Assembly: GCF_964199755.1 (NCBI RefSeq)
Contig: NC_133896.1
Span: 91,930,215 to 91,994,214, forward strand
DNA length: 64,000 bases
From: Larus michahellis
Lineage: Eukaryota; Chordata; Aves; Charadriiformes; Laridae
Direction of reading: 5' to 3'
Positions within the stretch are counted from its first letter, which is position 1; every line of letters starts with the position of its first letter. Both the position numbers and the translations under genes were made by a program. The notes under the pieces are model-generated. The model was given only the letters and a program-made list of their open reading frames with translations. It had not been told where the DNA came from and searched no databases. Positions 41,701 through 56,700 of the stretch are shown here, in pieces.

Positions 41701-44700
41701 TCTACGCCACAGTTAGGATCTGAGAGACGACTGATTATGTCTGGAAGCAGGTTATAGATGGCATTATCCTGTGCAGAATATAAGGTTCTACATGAGATAC
41801 AGAATTATGAAGGACAGCTCGAGTCAAGCCAAATAAGCTGCCCACTTAAAGTTACCTCCTTTCTCCCCACCCCGAATCTACTGATTGAAGACATCAGCTT
41901 TTCAAGATGAGCTGTACACAGCCAGCCAAACCTAAACTACTTGGCTGAAGCTAAGGGGGAAAAAAACCCCAACCAACTACACAAGCTAACAGCAACTGCA
42001 ACCCTTAGTTTGCAACAGCTCTGTTCTTTGGCAGGCTTGGATGCAGTTTCTTTGATTTCCAACCTTGTCACAACCCAACAAAAAAGCTTCCTGGTAAAGG
42101 AAACTTACACAGCAGTTCAGCTCAAGCAACTGTCTCCCATCTTGCCTGATAAAGCCCAATTCAGACTCCCCTTCCCACTACTTTTTCACGGTTTTGTCAT
42201 AGACACTGCAGAGGTAGGAAGTCAGCAGTCAGGTGGCCGGCTCTGCTTTTAACAGAGCAAGCCCAGTTGGTAAAGCCCCGGTATCACTGCAGCTTCTCAG
42301 GCAGCAAACCTCAAACTCTGAAGGGCCTGCAGCAGCCATCACGCTCAATGAACAGCACACAGGGGCTAATGCTACCACTGTTCTTGCTTGCTTGGGCTGC
42401 AACTGTTTCAATTTAAGGATCCTAATGTCACACAGCCAAGAGCAACTTTGAAAGGTTTCCCAGATGAGGCACTGCCTGAGCCATAAGGTCAGGGGACTCT
42501 GTTGTAAGGCCTGAAGGTAAACTGCAGAAAACCGTTCCCAACCCTGCGCTAGGCGTACACAAGAAAGCAAAGGGACAAGGCACTGGTTTGGAGCCTGCCT
42601 CTTGACGTGAATGGGTGAGGCCAAATTCAGCAACATCAGGGTTGAAACAAAACTCATGTTGCAAAATTTCCTTTATCTACCCTAATTTAGGCAACAAAGA
42701 GGAACAGACAGCTGCTCTACACCACTGACACACCTTCTCCAGGACTCAACTCTTGTGTCATTTACCCAGCCTCCACCAGCCCTCCCCCGCTCCTGTGAAC
42801 TAAGGTCCCTGAGCGTGCACTTGCCTTGCTGGAGAGTTCACTGAAGAAGTTCTGAGCCACTCCCATGATTGCCTCCTCTGGGTCTATAAGCAGAGTTGCC
42901 ATTTCGCTCACTTGGCCCTTCACCTTTACCATGTCTTTGAGGATGAGGTGAGTCATCACCAGTCCAGCCGTCTGCCTCACGCTTGGGCATGGGTCCCGCA
43001 ACCTGACAGAAGCATATAGTTATAGTTACCACAGAAAACAGCTGAGTATCTCCAAGTTAGTGATACGCATGACAGCCTATTCCACAGACCAGGTCTGTTG
43101 TCTCCCTGCAGTGACACCTTAAAATTGGTTCATTTGGTTTCCTGGATCATTCCCACCTTCCGGAGGCCCAGTGTCACCCTTCCACAGAGCTCTCATCACC
43201 CGTCCTCTGCCAGCAATGAGTGTAGCATTACCTGGCATAGAGATGTGATGTCCAAGGCTCCACCAGGTTGGGGAAACGGATGGCCAGATCTCCTGCTGCA
43301 ATAACGAGGTTGGATCTCACACCAGGCAGAGTGGACTTCTCCATCATGGTGAACAGCAGGCGCAAGTGGGAGTCACAGAACTCAGAGCTGACAGGACAGG
43401 GTACAGAAAAGAAGGCATAGATACCAAAATCCCATCTCTCAGAGAGCAGCGAGACAAAAAAAAAAAAAAAAAAAAATCAAATCTATGAACGCTCTTTTGT
43501 GTTTTGTTCTCTCCACAGGAAAGGAGTTGCAATGTTTGCTTGTGCCTTAGGACTAGGAAGGCTGGGAAGAGAACGCCAGCAGGGCTAGACATTACCTGAT
43601 CATGCAGACTTTGCCAAGAGCGAGGGCTGCAGCAGCTGAGAGGGCTGGATCACTGTAGAGCCCAGGGTTGTTGCAGATCTTGAGCACCAGTGGAACAAAG
43701 GCAGAGAACAGGTGCTTCTCTAGAGAACAGGGACGAAGACAGCAATGATGCAAGCACTGTTTGTGCATCTCACTTTAAGAACAATTACTCAATTTATCCC
43801 AGAACTTCTGCAGACCATAGAAACTGGTTGACTCACTTTCACCATTGAAAAACCACCTCCAGGGAGGCACAGCAAAGAAACAGACAGCCTACATAGAAAC
43901 TGGCACCGGGCAAAAAATGACAGTATTTCCTTCTGAAGCAAACAGCCTTCCTCCTGGGCCTGTTACCCACCACACCTCTTCTTTCACACAGGCAGACAGA
44001 GCCAGTGCTCCTCAGTGGCAGCCACACTTACCATCTAGAAGTTCTGTCTCACAAATACTGCGGATGAGTTCAGCTTCTGTGTCATCAGCTGAGGCTCCCA
44101 CAAGGCCCAGCTCTTCCTCCATAGTGGTCTCATTTCCTGTGCTCTGTGCAGAAAGGAAGGCTATAAAAAGGACGACAGGCAACAATAACCCCTTCCTTCA
44201 CAAAGTACTCTTCTCTTGGGCGAGAGGTGCATACATGTTACCAGCAGCACAACTAGAGTTGAGAACAACAGGCTGATGGAGAGTTTTAAAACCCACTTTT
44301 CCCCAAGAACTGAATGGAAATGTGAAGGATAGTCCGGGATTTGCCAGTCCACGTGCCACAGATCATCAATGAAACGAAAGCCTAGGCTACTAAGCTGAGA
44401 CAGACATAGGACACATCTGGCATCGATGCCCAAGTACAGCACAACTTAAAGAACACTCAAATCCTAAAAGCATGAAGTTCAAAGTGGACTTTGAGTTCCT
44501 GGTCTTCTGAGCAAGACCACAGAAAACCTTATAGCAAGGCAAAAGCAACACAAGGGAAGAAGAGAGACATGAGTGTTGCACGGGGACCAAATCTGCATCC
44601 AGCTTCTGCTTCTTGGAAAATCTCATAGGAACCTCCTCCTGTGCGGGAAATGGTAGTGACACCGATAAGCAGGGCAGATGAGGAAACGAACTACAGATTT

Positions 44701-47700
44701 ATCTGGATATAGCACTGTAGGCATCTAACAGAGACTGGATACCTAGGGACACATAACATTTTTCTCTATTCTTACCCACGAAAGTCAGCCTCACTACACT
44801 CTGGAAAATGTTCTGAGGTAGATGTAACCAAGCAGGGACTTTCTATCACACAGATCCTACCTGAGAGAGGATAGGACCCTCAAGCCCTATGGACCAAGGT
44901 TCCAGAAGACCTTTTCCAAAACTCAGGGCACAAATGGGTGTTTGTCACCGCTAGCAGCAATTGCAAAAGATTACACTGGTAAGAAAGCAGGTGATGAGTG
45001 GAAACGAAATGTTTGCCTGAAGCAGGAAGATAAGCACGGCCAGGGCATCACCTTCCATTCCCTTTCCTCTGTCTGTTCAAAACCCAAGACTAGTGTGAGA
45101 GTTTTATTGAACAGGGTCATGCAAGGACCTCAGCTCTCCCTGTCAATCCTGACCAAGACACGTCCATTTCCATTCCCAAAGCATGCATTACCCCAGACCT
45201 CCTGCATCCCCAGAAGCATGTTCTCCAGAAGTTTGCTGTGGCAGCAGCTGGGACACTAGAGCTGCCCATAGGAAAAAAAGCCCTCAGTTCTCACCTGGGG
45301 TCTCTGCTTCTTTGTGCTGCTGTCAGAATGCTTCTTGGTCTTCTCCTCCTCTCTAAGGATGCGGCGTCTGCGTAGCTCTGCACTCACAGATACTTCCAAA
45401 TATGCTACCTGCTGCAGTGCCACCTGTCCCACAAGGGACACCAGGTGCATCAGCAGGAATGTGGGGAGACTGCTATCACCATCAGAAACTCTGCTGGGAG
45501 AAACCGCTGGATCTAGTGGAGAAAAATTACTACAGTTCAGTGTTGATCTAGACCTCTTCCCCCATCAGTTACTGCCAATTTTCACTGTATAACCCATCTT
45601 CATACTCCACAAACTCCTTCACAGCACTCGCGCCCTTCCACAGCAACACCTCCACTAGCCCCTCAGCTCTGTTTGCCTCTTGCAGTTATTCAAGGCCACC
45701 CAATTGCAGCACTAGAAATCAAGGGTACAGATTTCCTTCACCAGCTTTTTTCCTCACCAGCTTTCTGCCCATCAGCCTCCTGCAGCTTCTCCAGAGCTTG
45801 CCGACTGCAGTCTTGCAGGATTTGAGCACATATCTCCTCTGCCCCTTCTGCCAGCTGGTAGATGAGCATTACTGCTGCCTCCATGAAAGGGATCCAGTGA
45901 CCACTTGGTTGGGCAAAGCCTAACGAGAAGAGGGAGCAATGTACCACACACACCAGCCACAACACGGGCTGTCTCACAGCCCAACTCCATCTCCTCCAAA
46001 CCTTCCGCTGACTTGAGCTCACCTTTACTCACAGTCTCACTCAGGCAACCAAAGAGCATGTGGTTCTGTGGCAGTCGAAAAGGAGCCTTGTTCTTTCCCT
46101 GTGCTGGCTGCAGAGAGAATAGATGAGTTACTCTTACCACGTAAGAGATCCACCCCGTACCCTTCCTGGAACTAAACCTTGCTGTGTGCACAATGCTAAT
46201 CAAACCCACGCTAGGCCCACTGCAGGGACATCCAGTGCTGCTGTGCAACTAAACATGCAGCAAGGACATTACTGTCACTTTTGAAGACACGGTGGCAGCA
46301 CTGGGTGGATTTAAAGTTTGGCCAAGTGATGATCCGAGGCTAAGCCAGACAGTTCCACTATTTCACCTTAAATCAAAATAACTCTTCTGAAATCTGTTGT
46401 TCACTCATTATCCACAATGACTGAAGAGGGAAACTTTTAGAGCATCTTCAGCTACCAACAGTAAGTCAGCTAGATGCCCTTGCCTGAGGGTACTCCAGAA
46501 CCATGAGGTTTTGTTTAAAAGCAAAATATCATCAGTAGAAATAAGAGAGGATAGCTCTGGATTCAACACCCACCTCACACTTAAGCTGTTGCAGTCCCAC
46601 CACATTTTAGGTTGGGATGAAGACAACGCATAGAACTACTAAATCAAGTATCACAATGTCCGAGAAATCCCAGCACACCTGTGGCTGCCTGATCAAAATA
46701 TACATGACCAAAACAAGCTACTGCTTGAGGATTTACCAGCTTTCGGTGGCTGGAAACAAAATTTCTCAATTCGCTACAACCTTACTCTCTGTACTGAATT
46801 TCTGGTTATGGGGGAGGAGGGGAAGGAAGAGCTACCACAGTCGTTCAAGTACCTACAGTTCAGTCCCTCGTCATGTACAAATTTAACTGCACAGTCAACC
46901 TAAAACTGAATTACAACCGCCTTCAGAAAATTTAATAATGTTATGATACACATTAATTCATTAAGGTCCTGCAGTAACATCCCCAGTGGAAGGGGCGAAC
47001 ACAGAATGATGGTGCTGTTTGAAGGAGGGCTGCTTTTATGCTGGAAGTCATGAACCAAAATGCCCTAAATGCTTGAGTCAAAAAACAAAGAGGGTTTTTT
47101 TCCTCCCAACTGCGTTAAAAAAAAAAAAAGCATAAACTGTTCCACAGACAAAGAAGCTGTCTGATAAGTGACCATCATGTTACTGTAAGTACAACATGGA
47201 CAGGTTTGAAAACCTTTTATGTTTTATATTCAGCTGTACAGCTGACAACTCCCAAATATCAATTACTAGGGAGGGCAAAAGAACCACACCACCAGAAAAC
47301 ATCAGTAGGGGAAAGGGCTTCATGGTTGAGGAAACACAAATCTGCTTAGAACGGGGAGTCTGAGGAAGAGAATTGAAAGGAAAACAGATTTTTTTTTTGT
47401 GCACTGAACTCTTTACTAATTGAATTCAGCCTGTTGCCTAATGAAAATACTTTTATTACATGTTCACTGATGTGTGCTAAGCTTTCCAGACAGTGTTGCT
47501 GAATGGTCTCAACCTACTTAATTTCAAAATCCATAAAAATTTAATCACTTTTCTCTCTTCTCAATACAAACCATTTCCCGCCCCCTTTGTTTCTGGATAA
47601 CTGTGTTTCTGAATGACCTCAAGAACAAGCTAAGAGTCTTACCTTAGGGTTACTGGCAAGTTTGGAAACTGCATTGCATACTTCTTGAGCCAGGCGATAG

Positions 47701-50700
47701 TCTTCACATGCCTTCTCGGACAACCCTACTGTCACCAAGACATCCAGGTTGCTACCTACGATCTCCGGCTTCCCTCTGTGGAAAAGAATGGGGGTATTAC
47801 ATGGAGTTCCTCCTGAAAGTTCACAGAAATATGGAAAACCAAGAGAAATACTCCTTGTGCCTTGTGGAAGGCAGTGGTCTGAGTAAGAGAAAAAAAAATA
47901 TAAATCCATCCAATGACTATATAGTTACAGGAGCAGCAAGCAATATTCCACAGAAGCCAGTATAATCCATACTACATTAAGAGGTGAGGTTCTCCAAAGC
48001 AAACAACACTGAGCATACTGTCTCTTTGTAAAGAAAGACTTGACTCTTCTTATCAGAAAGGAGCAAAAAAAAACAAACAAAAAAAAGAAAAAAAAGGGTA
48101 ACATATAGAAAAATGTTGAGAAACAGAAGCTCAGGACTGGTGAGATGTGACACTTCCTCTCCTACTGTAGGAAACAAAACAACACAACAACAAAAAAATC
48201 CCAAAACCCACTCCCACATCCCCCCCTCCTTTCCACCTCTGAAAGGCAGAATTGTACATTCCTCAGACCAGGCCTGATCAGAGGATACAATTAACTGGGT
48301 GAAGGCGGCAAGAACAGAACCTAATGTATTTAAAAAGAGAATCTACAAAGTTTACAACATGCATCTATAGGACAAAAGCAATAACAGGCAATGTTGTTGT
48401 TATTTCACACACACACACACAGACTCAATGCAGGATCTCATGGGATATCCTGGAAACCTACAGTTTTCTTGAAATCCCACAATTTTCAGGGAAGGATATT
48501 AATTTTGAGACGATGCCTACAATTCTGCCACAAGCATGTGGGATGGGGTGGCAGCAATACCTTGGAAAGAATATCTAATACTCAAATTGCAGAATTGGCT
48601 GCAAGCTCCAGAAATGGCTCTAACTCTAGAGCCAAGAACTTCAAGACCATCATTATGCAAGCCTATTTTTGACAGATGAAGGACTGAAGTAGGAAGAGCA
48701 AGAAGAAATCAGCAGATAAGCTAAATGCCAAAGGGTTCCTGGGCCGGGAAACTGAGGAATGAAAGCCTTATAGTACAATTAGACTCTTTTTGCCCCCAGA
48801 AAGGGAAGCAGATTCATCTGCCTCCATGCTAAAGACTACAGACATCTCTACTCAGCAGCTTCTCACTGTTCTTATCCAAACACAGACAAGGTTGCAGAGC
48901 TGTGACATGGCAAACCCCTGACAAGGGATGGACATTCAGAACACAAAGAAAGTAATGTTGTCATACTTGTTCAGAGGCTGTGCTGGTGGGACCCAGCACA
49001 ACCATATTTAATTCCAAGTTTTGTTACCCCATGACCCAGTTGCTAATTTTGAAGCTGCAGAACAAAGGGTCAGCTGATGCAGCACCCACAGTTCTTCGAA
49101 AAAAATCAACTCCCTGTACATCCTTCCACCCACAGTATTAGACTAGGCCCTGGGCTCACCGTGCCATCATCCCCAGCAGCATCACAGCAGCACGTCGTTC
49201 TAGTGACGAGCACTGAGATTTTTCTGTGAACCGCTCCCATAGCAGCTGGATCACAGCAGGCTTTACTTCATCCTTCTGCACAAACTCTGAGATCTGGAGA
49301 AGTAATGCAATAAAACAAGTAGGGAGAGGCAGAGGAGGATCGACTTCAAACCAACAAAGCCATTAACTGAAATGACCACATTTTTAATATAAGACATCTA
49401 AAATTACAAATACACTCCAAACCCAGGCAAGGTAAGTACTCACTATTTCTTCTAAGCACTGTATTGTTCCTAGCGATGCATCCACCATGATGAGAGAGAG
49501 AGAATGCACCAGGCTCTGGGCCCTGGCCCTTTGAAGGAGAGGAAAAGAAAATAAAATAATTAAAAAACAATTAAAAGGTAAAGAAAAAGGAACTGTGACA
49601 ATTACTCTCCTATTCAGAGAGTTAAGGACATCTATTAGATAACAGAGCTGATCCCTGGGGACAGGAAAACTTTCCCCTTCACTTGCTGAAGTTCTCCAGG
49701 TCACCCAGCTCAAGTGCCAATAACCATGACACGGGCTCAAAAGTCCACTGTCCTTGTGCACTGCTGCTCCTCCCGGTGCTCAAAGACCCAACCAGAGGCA
49801 CTCACCAGCCACCTCCCAGTTTGCTCTCAACCACAAGTCAAACTACTAGAGCATAAGAAACCTGAAAATCTCTGTATGAACAAATAAGGCCAGAACTCAA
49901 ACTGCAGGAGAGTCATCTCCAGGCAATATTATTAAGAAGAAATAAGCAGCAGTGGGTGCTGATGGTGCAAGTGAGGGTGAGGCATGGTGCATCTCGCCAG
50001 GGATCACACTTATCATAGTGAATGTGTATCCAGCAGGATTTACATGTGAGCAAGTGCCACAGTAGAGAACAGACATAGCTCATCCCTAGTGTGGAAGAAA
50101 CCAGCATGCAAGCGGTACCCACCCGCAAATCCTCAATAAAGATCAGCAACAAAGACTCCAATAACATTCTCTCATCTGCCATGCGCAGAGATTTGTTACA
50201 GAAAGATTTAAGATTGGTCTGAATGAAATACAAATAGAAATGTGTGTGAAAGCACCCAAACAATAATAGTAACTAACCTTGTATAGTGTGAGTGATAAAG
50301 AAACGGTGTATATTGAAAAATCAAGGACACAAACTGACAGTTAGAAAACGAGTAAACACTGAGGAATGTGTTGTGTACATCAGAAGCAGAATGCCTACAC
50401 TCAGATAAGGCCATAGCATGCATGACATATCAGCAAAAAACCTGAGCTCTGGTAACAGAAAGACAGCTCTAACTTCAGACCACACTGTATACCATTCCTC
50501 TTATTATCCCAGCAGGATGAGCTACGACAGCCATAAGAAATCCAAAATGAGGGAACAGACGTTGGGCAATGCCTTTGCCCAGCGAGGGTGAAGTATGCAA
50601 GACACTTAGTCATGGGATGACCCCATAACAACAGTCAACTCCCAAAGGGGTTGAAATAGCCATCCAAAAAATTGGTTTGTTGTTGCCAATTAAGAACCCT

Positions 50701-53700
50701 GTCTACGTGACAAACCTTCATAACTGACACCCCTTGTTCCCTATCACATAGAGGCCCTACCCAGACCCTTTGGGCACGTGTATCCTGGTGCAGTGCTTTG
50801 TATGAGAGTGAAAGTTATGAGCAAGTTAAGCATGAGTGCCCGGTAACAGTTTTATTTAAAGTAATTCTCAGCTTCTCCTTCCATAAGGTCTGATATGGAG
50901 TTTTGCTGTCTTAATTTCCTACACATGAACATCATGACAAACCAAAAGCAGAAGCTCAGCTGGAGGTCCCACAGGAAGATTGGGATAGTCAGATATATAA
51001 AAACATTTTAGAACTGCATGAATGTTAGTAACAGCTCAAAGAGAAAGCATCTTTACCACTGGACGCAAACCTTACATTTCAGCTCAGCATGAAACATGGC
51101 AAATTTGATTTCTCTTCCTGTCCATACCCAATTCCCAACAGATCCCCGAAATGGATTTAAAAAAAAAAAAAAAAAAAAGAAAAAAACTTCAGATTAGGAA
51201 GACCCTTACCTCTCTGAATCCCCAGTGGGGTTCAGATAGAGCCGCCTGTAGGCATTCAGTACAGCCTCCTTAACACCAGGCTCTTTTGACCATACGAGGG
51301 GGAGCATCCTGCGGACTCCAAGCAGTGCCTGAGGCACACCAAACTTTGAGACTGTCACAAAGAACTCAATGGCTTCCTGCACCACTGCAGAGAGAAGAAC
51401 AGTTTTGTTAGTGCAGTTCTTTCCTAACCCCATTAGAGCGGCCATTAAACAAATTCACAGGCCTGCTGCTCTTACAGCAAGCCCTACAATCATCTAAGAT
51501 CACTCCTACCGCCTGCAGCGGGCTCAAGTCAGAATGGGGTCATTAGTACAAAGTCATAGATGTCTTGCAGGAAAAAAGGCACAGATTAAAAATGTTACAG
51601 CTAAATGTAAATGAGATACATTTTTGAGACGAGCACAGAGGCCATGTCTGAGAAAGAACAAAATTCTCTTCAGGGAAGCAGTAGCTTTGGAAAAAAAAAG
51701 ATCTCATGGTCACAGCAGATAAAAGCAGCTGAACATTAAGTCCCAGTGCGATGCTGTAGCCTGAATAACTAAGCTATTTGATGTATAAATGGGGTAAGGA
51801 ATAATGTATTTGATTCCAGCTTAACTACTCCTGAAATACACTGTCCAGCCTTCTGTTCATGAGACAAGAAAAAACATTAAGTTGGAGAGCATTCACAAGG
51901 GAGCCGCAGCAACGATTAGAGGGACTGTACAATGAACAGTTCATAGAGTCTGACCTCTGGTTAAGTGGGAGTTTACCCAGTATAAGCTCTAACTTATAAA
52001 TCTGAATAAAGATCTGATAAAGATCCCCTATCAGACATGTGTTTGCACCAAGACAAGCTGGTATGCTTCCCCTGCCTCCAGTCACACCAGAAGATACATA
52101 TTTGCAACACAAAAAATAAAATTAAATCTTGAAATCTTAAATCTTTAAATAAAAAAACCTAAATCTGAGCACAGACATCCCTTACCACCCTCCCCCTCAC
52201 CCAGCAGCATGCTATCTCCAAATGGAGACAATGTCTCAAACTGCCCAGTCCAAACACCCAACTTGCTTTCCTTACGCTACAGCATAGGACAACAGGGAGG
52301 TGGAAAGTTAGTAAAATCTGTGCAGCCATAAAAAAACAATAAACCAAACCCCATGTGTTTAAGTATCAGGTGAGGGGCATCCTCTCAGCCTGGAGCTTCA
52401 CATGACCTGTAAAGAGACCGAACTCAGGAGTTTGTTTTTGTGTGTGCGAACAGCCAATGACATCCAAACCCTGCTGGGGAAGCCCACACGCTTATCACAG
52501 GTAACGTACGAGTTCTCAATACAGATGAAGCCTCAGAAGAGTCTGCGTGAAGCTTGGGAGCTGTAGTCCCCAGACCCATCTGTACCGCAGAACCATGCGA
52601 GCAGTTGGCAAATGGATCCGCCAGGCAGGATGAAAGAGGAGGGGGCTGCGCCTCAGCTCCCTTAGGGGTGCCAATTCGGGCAAGCACTTAAAAAGGGTCT
52701 AACTGGTTACAGCAGTCCTCATGTTAAATATGAATAGCTGAATTAACTCAAAGGCCTACTCTCCAACCACCTTTCACTACAGCACTGAAGACGACCAGGC
52801 CATGGAACCTGTTGATCAGGATCACTTTTAGCTACAGAACAAAGTTTAAGGAAAGGTGAGGTGGATGAGACATGCTGCTGAGTTCCCCTCTTACGGCCAG
52901 CATAACACCTGAAGCTGCATCAGGGCACTGAGCAAGTAACAGAACCCAGCTTCACTGGCTGTGCTTACTTTAGGAGAACCTCGGCTGAGATGATGAACAT
53001 AAATCCCCTCCCCCGCAGGAGGGGGGAGTCACTATAAATAAAGTCATTTTGGTCACCTGGCTTCTAAAAACACTTTCCATGTTCATATTTAAAAAGTGGA
53101 TTCCTAAACAGCCCGTTCATGCCCTAACACATCCTCTTCATGACACCCATTTAGACGGCACTTGCTGTTCCAATATCCTGGAAATGCCTGTGATATCCAC
53201 TCAGTTAAGCGCAGCTCCAAACTTTTCTCCTTCCCCTGGAGCTCCACCACTCCCACATCTCTGCTTCAGCAATGGGAAAAATCTGGAAACACTGAATGGG
53301 GGCGAAAGAGCCCCATGGCTATTTCACACACCTGAGACAGAGTTTTCGTACATCATCCTGCTGATCAGGCTCAGGGCTTCTGTGATTTTCACTGAGAAGT
53401 CGTAAGCATCTTGCAGGTATTGCACCAACATCTCCTGTTTGACCAGCTCTGTCTGAGGCTGCTCTTCTGGTACAACTTCTTCAGTATTAAGACTACTGTT
53501 GCCACGCGGAGGATCCTCACTGTTCTCACCTGGGCATGAACCTGCACAGCATGAACACTTGTTTGTGAGCAGTATTGAACGTACGAGAGAAACAGGCACG
53601 GTTTAGGGCATTTTAACCCTTCTCTCCACTCCATACCAACAGCTTCAGAAAGCCAGACTTACTCAAAAATCCGTCAGACTTAGCTATAAAGACAAAAATC

Positions 53701-56700
53701 TCAACATCCTGGAGAACAAGTTCCAGCACTATAACGTGATGCACCGCAGAAATGCCAACGTAATACAGGGGTGGAGAAAGGCATGGTCCAGTTGGGGTAA
53801 AACACCATTAAAATGCTGAAGGGGCTAATCTGAACTTGACAACTACCCAAAGATGAATGAGGCCCTAAAAGTGAATCCAGGCAGAGCAAGAAGGCAGCAA
53901 ACACTACGACTCTCTAGCAAAGTTTGTGCAAGTGTGGAGAGTTGACAAAGTTAAGAAGATTAAATTATTTAGACGGTAGCCTTTTGATAGAAATGAGCTT
54001 AAGGGGATTGGCTAGGAAACCTTATTTTGAAACAAAAGACAAAGCATGTAAAGTCTTATGCCCTGAGGCTTGAGCCCCAGATAAGCAAGACTTTGCTTGA
54101 ATCAGATACTTGGACAAGGCTGCTAAGGGTAAGCATTATGTGCCACTACCTGTTCAGGAAGCAGAACTCCCAACAAATTCAGACAGGACGGGAAGACTGA
54201 GTGGATAACACTGGCTTCACTCCCCTCAGCAGATATTATGCGAGTTAAAGCATCAGAAATGCACTTCTAGTGGGAACATGGAGCTATTCTGACCAGAAAT
54301 TAAATAACAGGGCTACTGTGATCCAGCTAAGATGCCAGGCCACTAGATGAGCAAACGATCCAGAGATGGTGCAGCTCTGTGAGCTGTCAAGTATACACAG
54401 AGAGAGCTCCACGGGTCAGAAGGAGGGATGGGGCATTCCAGAGGGTTTTGGTCTAGCTCTGGCATCAGCTTGGACTTAGGGGAGACAGAGCGATCTAAAG
54501 CGGTTACCTGTGTAAAGTCTCTTCAGAACACCCAAGATTGTTGCCTCCTCGTTATCCTCTGTAGGGCCACTGAAGGGCTCCTTCCCCTGGAAGCGACACA
54601 GGGCCTTCTGCGTAAGGCGGGCTGCACTCCTGGACAATGACATTGCCCAAGAGAAGAACATCAGCAACCCGTTAGGGCAGGACACAAGGGAAACCATCCA
54701 ACTTTGCCCTGAACACCTGGGAAAGCAGCTCCTGCCCGCATCTTGCGCTGGGTGCCCATGTCAATCTCTTCCTACAGAGTAACGTTACTGGAAATCATCC
54801 CTCTACCCTGGAGCTCAAACCTTTCTTGAACAGAGAACTAGAGACCGACACATCCCACGAGATAAACACTCTCTCAAACTACAGAGCATTCTTACTTGTA
54901 ATTCAGCTTCCTCAGCAGCCCAGTGATTTGCTCCGATGTACTCTCCGCCGTTTCCTCAACTTCCAGCACCTCCTCTTCCCCTTCCTGCGGTGGTTGAAAG
55001 AGCTGCTGTGTGGCAGCCCTAACTTCTGGCAGCATTGCTTCCCACTCTTCCTCTGGGGTGATTGCTGGAGCTATTAAAAAAAAAAAAAAAAGAAGGAATA
55101 AAGAATACAGAGACTCAAGTGACACCCTAAATGGGGAGAGAAACTCATCTGGAACTTAGGAATTCTACTTACCCCACCCCCACACCCCCTGCCGACTCCA
55201 CCCCAGGCAGGCACTATTCCCATTGCTGATCCCTCCCAGACTGCACTAAGAATAGGCAAGAACTCTTTGGCATAAAAAAAGAAACCATTGAGGGTAAAAA
55301 AAAATTACAGGTAAGAGAAAACCATCATTTGCTATTTATTGTTTTGTAGACAGCACTGGTTCCAAGGCTAATCAAGTTTAAATTAATATCTGACCAAAAT
55401 TATGGTTCAAGCAGCCCTTGAATGGTTGAAAATGGAAACCTAGGAGGGTGTTCATAAGTATTTTCAGTTCTTATCCTGAAAATAGGATATTTAGCTAAAT
55501 GAACTGTTGGTCTAGGTATGGACATTCATACAGTCCTTCTACAACACCAGTGTATGAAAAATCATTTTGAGTTTAATCCCGGTTATCTGGCATCTGGCCT
55601 CACCGTCTCACTGTAAGATCTGAGACAAAAGCCACCACAACCTGGGAGCAAATTTAAGATGCGGAAAAATAAGCCCTGGTACGCCCTGGGAAGGGGAAAG
55701 AGGAAGAAAGGAAATTACCTGCTGTGGATCTGCCATGGTCTCTCATTTCTTGCAGTTTCTGCGTCTCTTTTTTCAGTGGCTCGGCCAAGTCAGCACAGCT
55801 TAACTGAAGATGCCAGGAAGAGAAAAAAAAATATGTTACTTATCCTCCTTTTTCCAAAATGCTCGAATTCTCCTTTCTCTTCCACTCCCTACTTTGTCAA
55901 TCCCCTCAGATAACCCTGGTTTTGGAAACTGGAATAGTAGACTCCGGTCATCATCCTAGAACAGGAACAGCTGTCAATTGCCAGTCTAAGGCTCAGAAGC
56001 TCAGGAGAAGGTGCAGCTCAACACAAAGAGCTGCAGCTCTGTGCAGAATGTTCTAAAAGACTAATTCTGATCCTAAGGAACAAAACCCCACAGTGGATTC
56101 AAATCAAACTGCTGCAGGTTTTTCCACAATCAAGCACATCACAATTCTGGCCTTCAGAATACCTACCAGTTACACCAAGCTGGGGAAGAGCCAGACGAAA
56201 CAAGATCTAAGCTTGGGAAAACGACCTGCAGGGTCAAAGGCTACGTCGTCCCTCCCACAAGACACATAAAGGCTGCTGCCCTGGCTATAGCACACTGCAG
56301 ATATTCAGCCTGCAAACAGTCATCTAGCATATCCATTATACTAGTCAAAATTACCTTGCAGGAGAAGGGATTGTTGGACAAAAACGCAGCCAGGAGCTGG
56401 ATCGCATTTTTAACTACTACCACAGATTTGTCTTTGAGACGCCCAACAGCCAGCGATACCACAGACTGAAACTGAGTCAAAGGCAGGGCCTAGCACACAA
56501 TGAGAGCATAAACAAAGTTATCAGGAAGGCCTAGAGACTCATGAAGAGTTATTTTACTGCAGACATATGAATGTACTAAAAGGCACAGATTATAGATTCA
56601 TAGAAAAGTCTAGGTCTGAAGGGACCTCTGGATATCTTCTGGTCCAATCTCTGTTGAAAGCAAGGACTTAGATTAGGTTATTCAGGATTCTGCTGAGTTG

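Noticed and set aside
46449-46536. CTGATGAT ... CTGA pair in NCAPD2 intron 18 as a C/D snoRNA
   Set aside because: Size is right, but the flanking bases do not pair and no guide against a known target is seen.
55907-55955. C-box (ATGATGA) and D-box (CTGA) pair in NCAPD2 intron 10 as a C/D snoRNA
   Set aside because: No terminal stem forms between the flanks, and the spacing is too short for a full guide RNA.
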